Below are positions 20,713-30,895 of a DNA stretch of 64,000 bases, in pieces. Every line of letters begins with the position of its first letter. The stretch's first letter is position 1. The DNA is taken from assembly GCA_016791115.1 (NCBI GenBank), contig JAEUNL010000067.1, forward strand, positions 1 to 64,000, read 5' to 3'. The translations under genes were made by a program, and so were the position numbers. The notes beneath the pieces were generated by a model, which was not told the DNA's origin, did not search any database, and worked only from the letters and a program-made list of their open reading frames with translations. Source of the stretch: Rhodocyclaceae bacterium (lineage in GTDB: Bacteria; Pseudomonadota; Gammaproteobacteria; Burkholderiales; Rhodocyclaceae).

Positions 20713-21882
20713 ATGTCGGCCGGAGGGAGCAGACGCTTGAGAAACCTTGGAACCCTGCGCCGGGTGGCGCTGCTCGCCGTCCTGACGATCGCGGCGACGG
20801 CGCAGGCCGCGCTGCCCGATCCGGTGCGCTTCGGCACCGCGATGGAGGTGGGCGACCTGCGCGCCGCCGCGCGCTGGCTGGCGGAAGGGCTCGACCCCGA
20901 TTTCGAGGCCCACAGCCTGGGCACCGGCCTGATGATCGGCGCGTGGGAGGGCAACATCGCGCAGATGGAACTGTTCCTCGGACATGGGGCGAACATCAAC
21001 TTCGTCAGCCGTACCGGCGAGCAGGCCCTGCTGTATGCCGCATGGAAGGGCCATGCGAACGCGGTGCGCTGGCTGGTGGAACACGGCGCCGACGTGAATC
21101 GCGCCGGCAAGCAATGGACCGCGCTGCACTACGCGACCTTCGCCGGCCACGAGTCGATCGTGCGCTACCTGCTGGAACGGGGTGCGGACGTCAACGCCCG
21201 CACCACCAACGATTCGACCGCACTGATGCTCAGCGCGCGCGAGGGCCACGAAAAGCTAGCGCGGCTGCTGCTCGACGTCGGCGCCGATCCGCGCCCGGCC
21301 AACGACTGGGGCGATACCGCCTTCACCTGGGCAATGAGCCATCGCAACCTGCGCATCGCACGCCTGGTGTCGGCGGCACTCGACGCAGTGCCGCCCGACA
21401 CGCCCGCGCCGCCGACGTTTGCCGAAGCAGTCAAGGCGCCGCCCGAAACCTTCCCGGCGCCGGTCGGCTCGGTGCCGGCACCGGCCGAGATCGCCGCGGC
21501 CCTCGAAAAGCTGCGCGCCGCCGAACTGCACGGGAAACCGACCAAGGCACTGCGGCAATCGCTGCACGATGCCATCGCGCGCTTCAAGGCCGACTCGCCG
21601 CCGGCATTGGCCGTGGCGGGCCGCGGCAAGCCTGCGCCGGCAAATTCTCCCAAGGCGCTGGTGGTGACAGCCAGGCGCGCGGAAACCGGGCGCGAGCGCG
21701 CCGAACTCATATATGGACAGGACGGCGCCGGCACGCCGGCACAGCCGGGCGACATGTCGGAGATACTCGCGCGCATCCGCGAAGCACAGGCGCAGGGCAA
21801 GCCGCTCGGCGAGCTGCGCCAGGCCCTGCGCGACGCGGTGGAGCGATTCAAGGGCACGGGCGGCAGCGAGCCGGCAAAGTGA
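20713..21882 (+). CDS. exported ankyrin-repeat protein
   Basis: A 389-residue protein with a signal peptide (RRVALLAVLTIAATAQA) and about five ankyrin repeats between residues 38 and 225 (for example TALHYATFAGHESIVRYLLERGADVNART). The Ala/Pro-rich C-terminal part holds two similar segments, AEIAAALEKLRAAELHGKPTKALRQSLHDAIARFK and SEILARIREAQAQGKPLGELRQALRDAVERFK, an internal duplication of about 32 residues. It probably works in the periplasm by protein binding; the partner is unknown. It is divergent from the TonB-like gene. Confidence 0.85.
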   Translation: MSAGGSRRLRNLGTLRRVALLAVLTIAATAQAALPDPVRFGTAMEVGDLRAAARWLAEGLDPDFEAHSLGTGLMIGAWEGNIAQMELFLGHGANINFVSRTGEQALLYAAWKGHANAVRWLVEHGADVNRAGKQWTALHYATFAGHESIVRYLLERGADVNARTTNDSTALMLSAREGHEKLARLLLDVGADPRPANDWGDTAFTWAMSHRNLRIARLVSAALDAVPPDTPAPPTFAEAVKAPPETFPAPVGSVPAPAEIAAALEKLRAAELHGKPTKALRQSLHDAIARFKADSPPALAVAGRGKPAPANSPKALVVTARRAETGRERAELIYGQDGAGTPAQPGDMSEILARIREAQAQGKPLGELRQALRDAVERFKGTGGSEPAK

Positions 21883-21913
21883 TTGCCAGCATCACGACGG
21901 ACCTGCAACCGAA

Positions 21914-23941
<2,028 letters not shown>

Positions 23942-24134
23942 CGTCTCCTCCTTTTCTTTTAGTGAGACCGCCGCGGCGCAATGGGTTGTCGTCGGGCTGA
24001 TCTTCGCGGCATTCCGACCGGACGCTCTCTGGCGCTCATGCCGGATGCCGTTGCTTCACTTGCACTTCGGTACTGCCCGATCGAATCGGGCCGGATCAAC
24101 CGGCCGGGCAAGCATACACGCCGGACACGCCCTG

Positions 24135-25331
24135 CTATCGATCTATTTCAAGCGCGAGTGCCGTTGCCTCACCGCCGCCGATGCACAGGCTGGCCACGCC
24201 GCGCCGCAAGCCGTGGCGGCGCAGCGCCGCAATCAGCGTCACCACGATGCGGGCGCCGGATGCACCGATCGGATGACCGAGGGCACACGCGCCGCCGTGC
24301 GAATTGACGTTCTGCGCCGGCAATCCGAGCATCCGGATGGCTGCAATCGCCACGACGGCGAATGCCTCGTTGATCTCATACAGATCGACGTCGCGAGAAG
24401 TCCATCCCGCACGTTCGAGAACCTTCGTGATCGCGCCCACTGGCGCGGTAGGAAAGCGCCGTGGTTCGCCTGCGCTGGTCGCGTGCGCACAGATGCGCGC
24501 AATCGGCGTCAGGCCCAGTTCCCGGGCAGTCGATAGTCGCATCATCACCATTGCCGCGGCACCGTCCGAAATGGAACTGGAATTGGCTGCGGTGATCGTT
24601 CCATCCGGACGGAACGCCGACTTGAGCGTCGGGATCCGCTCGATGCGCGAAATGCGCGGCTGCTCGTCCTGTCGCACGAACACGGCCTCGCCGCCGCGAT
24701 TCGACGCGGACGTCGAAACCGGCTCGACCTCCCAGTCGAAACTGCCATCGGCCACCGCAGCCTGGGCGCGGCGCAGGGATTCGGCCGCGTATTCATCCTG
24801 TGCCTCGCGCGAGATGCCGAGCTCGCCCGCACAGTCCTCCGCGAACTCGCCCATCAGCCGGCCACGATCCGCGTAGGCATCTTCCAGTCCATCGAGGAAC
24901 ATGTGGTCCATCAAGGTGGCGTGCCCGAGCCGGCATCCCTTGCGCGCCTTCGGCGCAAGGTAAGGCGCGTTGCTCATCGACTCCATGCCGCCGGCGACCA
25001 CGACGTTGCAGGTTTCGGCGCGCAACTGATCGTGCGCCAGCATGATGGCTTTCATGCCGGAGCCGCAGACCTTGCTGATGCCGGTGCATGCGGTGGTGTC
25101 AGGCAGTCCCGCCTGGAGCGCAGCCTGCCGCGTCGGCGCCTGACCGAGTCCGGCGCTGAGCACGCAGCCCATCAGGACCTCGTCGACTTGCGCCGGATTC
25201 AGCCCGGTGCGGCGGACCGAGGCTCCGATCGCCGTCGCCCCGAGGAACGGCGCGGCTGCGCCCGCCAGCTCGCCGAGAAACGCGCCCATCGGCGTGCGCA
25301 CAGCGGATACGATGACAACCGGATCATTCAT
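24135..25331 (-). CDS. acetyl-CoA C-acetyltransferase (thiolase)
   Basis: A 398-residue thiolase that would split acetoacetyl-CoA with CoA into two acetyl-CoA. The nucleophile Cys is in KVCGSGMKA, the His in ALGHPIGASGAR, the second Cys in CIGGGEATAL, and NEAFA is present. The start is the ATG at 25331 (MNDPVVIVSAVRTPMG); the open frame extends to an upstream TTG that is not needed. It follows the acyl-CoA ligase gene by 364 bp and precedes the regulator gene, completing the acetone-to-acetyl-CoA route. Confidence 0.93.
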   Translation of the reverse strand: MNDPVVIVSAVRTPMGAFLGELAGAAAPFLGATAIGASVRRTGLNPAQVDEVLMGCVLSAGLGQAPTRQAALQAGLPDTTACTGISKVCGSGMKAIMLAHDQLRAETCNVVVAGGMESMSNAPYLAPKARKGCRLGHATLMDHMFLDGLEDAYADRGRLMGEFAEDCAGELGISREAQDEYAAESLRRAQAAVADGSFDWEVEPVSTSASNRGGEAVFVRQDEQPRISRIERIPTLKSAFRPDGTITAANSSSISDGAAAMVMMRLSTARELGLTPIARICAHATSAGEPRRFPTAPVGAITKVLERAGWTSRDVDLYEINEAFAVVAIAAIRMLGLPAQNVNSHGGACALGHPIGASGARIVVTLIAALRRHGLRRGVASLCIGGGEATALALEIDR

Positions 25332-25533
25332 GCCGGCACCCCGATGCAATCCTTCGGGTACGGATCCGAACGCCCCTGGCCTGCAGCGTCGTCATACAGA
25401 GACCATCGCAACGCACGGGAGGGAACCCGTACCCTTCGCGACCGACCCGACAGTGTCTGGTGATAACGCAAACCATGCTTGACCTCGAGCAACCCGTGGA
25501 AGTTTGGACTCGACCGGCAGTAGGTAAATCCTC

Positions 25534-25549
25534 TGCAATCTTGATGCCT
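25534..25549 (-). promoter_or_regulatory. candidate sigma-54 promoter before the thiolase
   Basis: The minus strand reads AGGCATCAAGATTGCA, with GG-N10-GC spacing and a perfect -12 TTGCA but an A for T in the -24 TGGCA. It lies about 200 bp upstream of the thiolase start, within a 364-bp gap that has no other recognisable feature. Confidence 0.45.
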
Positions 25550-25695
25550 ATTCCGGCTCCGCCATAACAATTTCTATTTTTCAATGAGTTGAATACATCG
25601 CTCCAGTGCCGCCATGTCGTTCGAGCGTTCGAAAACCGAACGCCCGACGGCGGCATTCGTTCGACGGATCTTCGACGCATCGATTGCGCACGACC

Positions 25696-27654
25696 TTAAA
25701 GCACCTTACGGCAGTTGGCCACCTGATCGATCGACGCAGGGTTTTCGACGGTGGACAAATCGCCGGGATTCGTCCCGAGATAGGCGCTACGCACCAGCCG
25801 GCGGAGAAGCTTTCCGTTTCGTGTCTTGGGAATCTGATCGACGCAATACACACTGGAAGGCCGCAGCGGTTTGCCGAGTGCCCGGCCGACATGGTCGATC
25901 AACTCGGCCTCCCAATCACGCCAGTTGCGCTGTCCGAGGCGTCTGGCGTCATGCACGGTGACGAAACAGACTACCGACTCACCTTTCATCTCGTCGGGAA
26001 TGCCGATTGCGACCGCCTCGGTGACCAGATCGTGCGAAACGAGGGCCGATTCGAAATCGGCCGGCCCGATGCGCTTGCCGGCAATCTTGATCGTATCGTC
26101 GCTGCGGCCGTGCACGAACCAGAAGCCACCGTCGTCGACGCGTGCCCAGTCTCCGTGCACCCAGACATTCGGCCATTTCGACCAATAGGTCTCCTGGTAG
26201 CGTCCGTTGTCACGCCAGAAGCCCTGCGTCATGCCGGGCCAGGGCTGCCGGATCACCAGTTCGCCGACTACGCCCCTCACCGAGGCGCCGTTGCCATCGA
26301 GGACGTCCACGACCATGCCGGGTATGGGACCGTTGAACCCGCACGCCTTTTGCGGCAGTCCCGGGAAGCATCCGAGGATGCCGCCGCCGATCTCCGTACC
26401 GCCGGAGTAATTGATGATGGGCCGTCGCCCGGCGCCGATCTTCTCGAACAGCCAGATCCAGGGCGACTCGTTCCACGGCTCGCCAGTGGAGCCGAACACG
26501 CGCAGCGTGCGGATCCGGTCCTGATCGGCGCCATCGCCGTCGCTTGCCATGAGCAGGCGTGCGAGCGACGGCGACAAGCCGAGGTGCGTCACGCCGTGAC
26601 GTTCGACGATCTCCCACAGTCGCGACGGCCCCGGATGGTCGGGCGTGCCCTCGTAGAGCACGATCGTCCCGCCCAGCAGCAGACCGCCGAGCACGACCCA
26701 GGGCCCCATCAGCCAGCCCATGTCGGTGACCCACATCAGCGTGTCGCCGGCATGAAAATCGAACGCCATTGCGAGATCCTGCGCAGCCTTGATCGGGAAT
26801 CCCGCGTGCGTATGCACGACGCCCTTGGGCTTGCCGGTGGTGCCCGACGTATAGGCCAGCATCATGGGTTGGCCGGCGGGATAGCTGCGCTGCGTCACGT
26901 CCGGCTGCGCGGCGGCGACGACGGTCCTGTAATCGACTTCGGCAAACGTATGCGCACCTGCACCCGCCGCGCTTTCGCCCGCACCGAGGCGGTCGACGAC
27001 GAGCAGGTGGCGAACCGAGCTGCACGCCGCAGCGGCGATTCGCGCGTCGGCAAGCATCGGGACGCATTTTCCCCGGCGGAAGTAGCCGTTGGCACAGACC
27101 ATGAGCACCGGTTCGCAGTCGAGCAGCCGTGTCGTGACGGATTCAGGGCCGTAGCCCGAGAACAGCGGTATGACAATGGCGCCGACATGCACCGTCGCCA
27201 GCAGCAGGCATGCTGCCTCGGGAATCATCGGCAGATACATCGCAACCCGGTCGCCCGAACCGACGCCGAGCTGACCCAGCGCTGCCGCGAGGCGCCGCAC
27301 CTCGCAATCCAGCTCGCGGAATGTCATGGTCCGGCACTCGCCGGGATCGCCTTCCCAACGCAACGCGATTTTGTCCGGGTGGGCGCGCGCGTGCCGGGTG
27401 ACCAGATTGTCCAGCAGCGAAAGGCGCCCGCCGATGAACCACTCGGGCCACATGATTCCCCGCGACACGTCGAGCGTCCGGCCATACCCAGTCGCCCATT
27501 CGATGCCGATTTCGTCGACCACCTGGTCCCAGAAACGCGACGGATCCTTCTCGCATGCATCACGAAGCCCGTCGAGCGAGCCGTACCCGTGGCGGGCTAT
27601 GAAATGCGCCAGACGCGTGTCGTTCCATTCGTACCCGTTCGCCGCATAGATCAT
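25696..27654 (-). CDS. AMP-forming acyl-CoA ligase, probable acetoacetyl-CoA synthetase
   Basis: A 652-residue ANL-superfamily ligase. The AMP-binding P-loop is YTSGTTGKPKGVVHTH, the second core motif is YSGGTEIGGG, the hinge/aspartate region WVHGDWARVDDGGFWFVHGRSDDTIKIAGKRIG, and the C-terminal lysine is in KTRNGKLLRR. Length and layout match acetate/acetoacetate-CoA ligases. Context with acetone carboxylase and thiolase favours acetoacetate as substrate, but acetate or propionate cannot be excluded. It follows the DUF1329 gene after an intrinsic terminator, so it may need its own promoter, which I could not identify. Confidence 0.85.
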   Translation of the reverse strand: MIYAANGYEWNDTRLAHFIARHGYGSLDGLRDACEKDPSRFWDQVVDEIGIEWATGYGRTLDVSRGIMWPEWFIGGRLSLLDNLVTRHARAHPDKIALRWEGDPGECRTMTFRELDCEVRRLAAALGQLGVGSGDRVAMYLPMIPEAACLLLATVHVGAIVIPLFSGYGPESVTTRLLDCEPVLMVCANGYFRRGKCVPMLADARIAAAACSSVRHLLVVDRLGAGESAAGAGAHTFAEVDYRTVVAAAQPDVTQRSYPAGQPMMLAYTSGTTGKPKGVVHTHAGFPIKAAQDLAMAFDFHAGDTLMWVTDMGWLMGPWVVLGGLLLGGTIVLYEGTPDHPGPSRLWEIVERHGVTHLGLSPSLARLLMASDGDGADQDRIRTLRVFGSTGEPWNESPWIWLFEKIGAGRRPIINYSGGTEIGGGILGCFPGLPQKACGFNGPIPGMVVDVLDGNGASVRGVVGELVIRQPWPGMTQGFWRDNGRYQETYWSKWPNVWVHGDWARVDDGGFWFVHGRSDDTIKIAGKRIGPADFESALVSHDLVTEAVAIGIPDEMKGESVVCFVTVHDARRLGQRNWRDWEAELIDHVGRALGKPLRPSSVYCVDQIPKTRNGKLLRRLVRSAYLGTNPGDLSTVENPASIDQVANCRKVL

Positions 27655-27722
27655 CTTGGCCCCCTTCTTGTCATACCTTCCAGTTCAATGCGCCGGCCGG
27701 CCGCGGACCCGGCGCATCGTGA

Positions 27723-27760
27723 GAAAAAAATGCCCGCCCCGACAGACCGCGGGACGGGCA
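27723..27760 (-). terminator. intrinsic terminator after the DUF1329 gene
   Basis: On the minus strand the stem TGCCCGtCCCG / CGGGgCGGGCA is followed by ATTTTTTT. It ends the envelope operon about 140 bp after the DUF1329 stop and separates it from the acyl-CoA ligase gene. Confidence 0.88.
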
Positions 27761-27897
27761 AACATGCCGGGAGGAGTATCCAGCAATGTGAATACGCAAT
27801 GGAGAGAAAAACGTCCACTCGGGGACTCGCCCTGCACCCGAACCGCCGACGGAACCGGACCGCCCCGATCCTCGCCGTCGGCGGCCTGCATGCACAC

Positions 27898-29214
27898 TTA
27901 CTTCGCGCCCGTCGCCACCTCCTCGAGCACGTTGAGGGACACATCGGTTTCCTTGACACCCTTCGGATTCGATTTCATGTTCGACGACCAGTTGGTGCAG
28001 TGGCCACGCTTGACGTCGATAATGTGGCCGATCACCGGCATCACCGCCTTGTAGCCGTCATCTCCGATGTCAGGCCGGTTCTGGAACACGAACATCTTCC
28101 AGAACTCGCCCTTGCGGTCTTCCGCGTAGCCGAGATACGGCCGCGGAAAGTCGACTTCCATGTAGACGACCTTCTTGCTGTACGGGTGCTCCGGCGGCGG
28201 CGTGCCTTCGACGACGTAGACTTCGCGCGGCTCCCACACGATGTCCTTGGCCGGATTGCAGTACGGCGCCTCGCTCAGGTTGATGCGCGGGTACTTCTTC
28301 GGCATGTTGTCGTCGCCTACCGCGTTGTCCACGCTCATCTCGGGGCTGTGCGCGATCGCCAGCACCCAGCGCTTCTCGATCAGCTTGTTCTTCAGGTATT
28401 TGGTCGGCGCCGCATCCCAGATGTCCCAGTCGTCATAGAGCTGGTCAGTGCCGCCGATCGGATCCATCCACGCGCCGCCCGACATGCGCCGCGTGCGCCG
28501 TACCGACTTCAGATAGGCATAGGAGTCGTCCGGCTTCTTCGAGTCGGCCTGGTTGTAGCGCACCGAGAACAGACCGAGACCGCGGATCTCCTGCGGATGG
28601 GTCGCGACGAAGTAGGTCTTCTGCGCGATGGTGCCGTCGCCGACGGTCACCGGCCCACCGTCGAGGCGTCCTTCCATGTAGTAGCGCCGCGACTGGAATC
28701 GCTGGAAGCGCTCGTAGCCCTTCTTCGCGTCGGCGAACACCCAGGCGATGTCGCGCAGGTCCATGGTCGCGCCGTAGGTCGCGGCACGCAGGTTCCAGAT
28801 CACCTTGTCGCCGGCGTTCGGGTCGTCCATCTTGATCGACTCGGGCGGGAACAGCATGCCCGCCTTCCACCCCGAGACGGTGCGGTCCGCCGGATTGAAC
28901 TTGACGTCCTTCGATAGCTCCTTGGTCGCCTGAACGTACTTGGGGTCCATCTCGATCTTCTTCGAATGGCCGAGCTTGATAGTCAGCCCGAAGTTCTTGA
29001 TCATCCATTCGAGTTTCTCGGGCACCATGCTGGCAATGGTCTTGTTCTCGAAGGTGTCGTTTTTGATCGAATCGTAGTTGCTCTTGTCGATGATCTGCCC
29101 CTCGGGCAGTTCCTTCGCAAACGCCGGCTGCGCGCTCAGCCCCACGATCGCCGCCACGGCGACGACCCCCTGCCGCATCAGACCGGCGGCCCCCTGCTTC
29201 TGTCTTGTGATCAT
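27898..29214 (-). CDS. DUF1329 exported protein (first copy)
   Basis: A 438-residue protein with a signal peptide (residues 1-33, ending QPAFA before KELPEG). The body is the DUF1329 domain, related to outer-membrane lipoprotein-sorting (LolB-like) folds. Family genes nearly always lie with DUF1302 and MMPL genes in clusters for growth on hydrophobic or aromatic compounds, with a presumed periplasmic or outer-membrane carrier role that is not proven. The start is the ATG at 29214 with AGGAGG nine bases upstream. Last gene of the operon. A divergent paralogue is encoded at 47133-48443. Confidence 0.9.
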   Translation of the reverse strand: MITRQKQGAAGLMRQGVVAVAAIVGLSAQPAFAKELPEGQIIDKSNYDSIKNDTFENKTIASMVPEKLEWMIKNFGLTIKLGHSKKIEMDPKYVQATKELSKDVKFNPADRTVSGWKAGMLFPPESIKMDDPNAGDKVIWNLRAATYGATMDLRDIAWVFADAKKGYERFQRFQSRRYYMEGRLDGGPVTVGDGTIAQKTYFVATHPQEIRGLGLFSVRYNQADSKKPDDSYAYLKSVRRTRRMSGGAWMDPIGGTDQLYDDWDIWDAAPTKYLKNKLIEKRWVLAIAHSPEMSVDNAVGDDNMPKKYPRINLSEAPYCNPAKDIVWEPREVYVVEGTPPPEHPYSKKVVYMEVDFPRPYLGYAEDRKGEFWKMFVFQNRPDIGDDGYKAVMPVIGHIIDVKRGHCTNWSSNMKSNPKGVKETDVSLNVLEEVATGAK

Positions 29215-29231
29215 GCTGTTTGCCTCCTTGG

Positions 29232-30809
29232 TTAGAACTGTCGAGTCAGCCGAAAGACGAGCTGATTGGACTGGTTGAAGTACCCGAACAATTGCGATGC
29301 CTGACCGCTGAACTGACGATCGTTGTGCTTGCCGCCGGTCCAGAAGATGTCGGCCTCGATCTTGGCCAGCCACTTGTCGTTGAGAACGAGTGAGACGCTC
29401 GGGATTGCGAATCCGCCGCCGTGGGACACATCGAACCCGACCGCAAGGCCCGGATTGATGGTGTCGTTGCGGTAGTTGAGGGTCGTGAAGGCGGTGACGA
29501 TCGTGTTGTGCTCGGTCGCACGATTCCCGTAGGCAAACAGCCGAACGATGTCGTCCTGCTTGTCGAAGTTCAGGATCTGCGTGTTGAAGATCTGGATCGA
29601 CGAGAACGACGGACGCGACGTGCCCAGGATGTTTTCCAGGTTGAGGTTCTTGTCGATGCGGATCATCGTCGTCAGCGTGTCCTTCAGCTTCACGCCATTC
29701 AGACCGATGCCGGGGTTCGACAGGTTGCCCGGATTGAACGCGCCGGAACCGATGTTGTAAGGCTGATCCTTGGTGTAGGCAACCTCCGCGCTGAGCACCG
29801 AATCGAGCGCCGCGCTGTAGCCGCTGACCGTGGCGCCGAGGACGTCGATCTTCGGATGGATCAGGTCGAACACCGCGCCGGTGGGCCGCTCCTTCCACGG
29901 ACGGAACGTCGAGTTGGCTACCGGGTCGGCCGCGAAGGTCGTGAGGTAGGCCAGCGAGTAATTCAGGTCGAATGCCTCGCCCGACCAGCGAACACCGTAG
30001 GTCACGTCGTCGTAGTCGCCTTCCTTGTGGTTGCAATCCTTGTCGGTGACTTGCGATAGATCGAAGCCGCGATACGGCTGAAAGAACCAGCGCCCGCCGC
30101 GAATGTCGTAGGTGTTGCCGATGTCCTGGCAGCGATCCCAGCCCGGCCGGACGTAGGCCGCGAGCATGCCTTTCGCTTCAGGAATGCGGATCTTGGTCGA
30201 AAGCATGATGAGCGGCTTGCGCCATTCCTCGTTCTCGCCCTCGAAGAACAGCCGCCAAGACAGGTCGTAGCCGTGCACGAGGTCCATCGCATGGAAGAAA
30301 TCGGACTCGCCCCACACCAGTTGCTGCTTGCCGAACTTGACCGTGGTGCGTTCGCCGATCGGCATCTCCGCCCAGAACTCGCGGATCTCGCCCTGGTTGT
30401 AGTTGTCGAGGATGCTGTCGCCACCGGCCGTGCCGTTGGTGGCGCGGAGCTTCTCGAGGTTGTTGAGATAGCTCGTCTTGTGCTCGCGGTCGAGGCGACC
30501 AATCGCCTTCCACTTGATCGGACCGGTGCGGGCGTCGGCATCGAGCAGCATCGAACCGCGCAACATCGACAGCTTGCCTGCGCTGTCCTCGCCGATCGCC
30601 TTGAGTTCCGGCTGGTTGTCCATGTTGAAGGATGCCCACCCGCGCAGGTATCCCGTCAGGCTGAAGCTGTAGTCGCCGCCCGAATCGGCAGCGTCCTTCG
30701 CCTGTTTCGTTTCCGCGCCGGACGCGTGGATCGGCGCCAGACCATACGCGGCGACGAGCATCGCGAGCACCGTCGTGACCGCATTGCCGCGCTTTCCAGA
30801 CTGTCTCAT
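29232..30809 (-). CDS. DUF1302 outer-membrane protein
   Basis: A 525-residue protein with a signal peptide (MRQSGKRGNAVTTVLAMLVAAYG) and a body rich in alternating polar/aromatic strands, ending VFRLTRQF. A terminal Phe is the usual signal for beta-barrel assembly. DUF1302 proteins are predicted outer-membrane channels for hydrophobic substrates. The start at 30809 is supported by GAGAGGGGAG. It lies 86 bp after the MMPL gene and 17 bp before the DUF1329 gene. Confidence 0.9.
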   Translation of the reverse strand: MRQSGKRGNAVTTVLAMLVAAYGLAPIHASGAETKQAKDAADSGGDYSFSLTGYLRGWASFNMDNQPELKAIGEDSAGKLSMLRGSMLLDADARTGPIKWKAIGRLDREHKTSYLNNLEKLRATNGTAGGDSILDNYNQGEIREFWAEMPIGERTTVKFGKQQLVWGESDFFHAMDLVHGYDLSWRLFFEGENEEWRKPLIMLSTKIRIPEAKGMLAAYVRPGWDRCQDIGNTYDIRGGRWFFQPYRGFDLSQVTDKDCNHKEGDYDDVTYGVRWSGEAFDLNYSLAYLTTFAADPVANSTFRPWKERPTGAVFDLIHPKIDVLGATVSGYSAALDSVLSAEVAYTKDQPYNIGSGAFNPGNLSNPGIGLNGVKLKDTLTTMIRIDKNLNLENILGTSRPSFSSIQIFNTQILNFDKQDDIVRLFAYGNRATEHNTIVTAFTTLNYRNDTINPGLAVGFDVSHGGGFAIPSVSLVLNDKWLAKIEADIFWTGGKHNDRQFSGQASQLFGYFNQSNQLVFRLTRQF

Positions 30810-30895
30810 CTCCCCTCTCCTTGTGTGTTTGTGTTGCTCTGCAGTCCCGCCCGGCAAGGCCGGACGGTTCCATTCGTTGTTTCCAGGATGTGCGT

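Noticed and set aside
25381..25480. A tRNA-like stretch with GGGTACGGGTTCCCTCCC
   Set aside because: No cloverleaf with paired acceptor ends or an anticodon arm could be formed on either strand.
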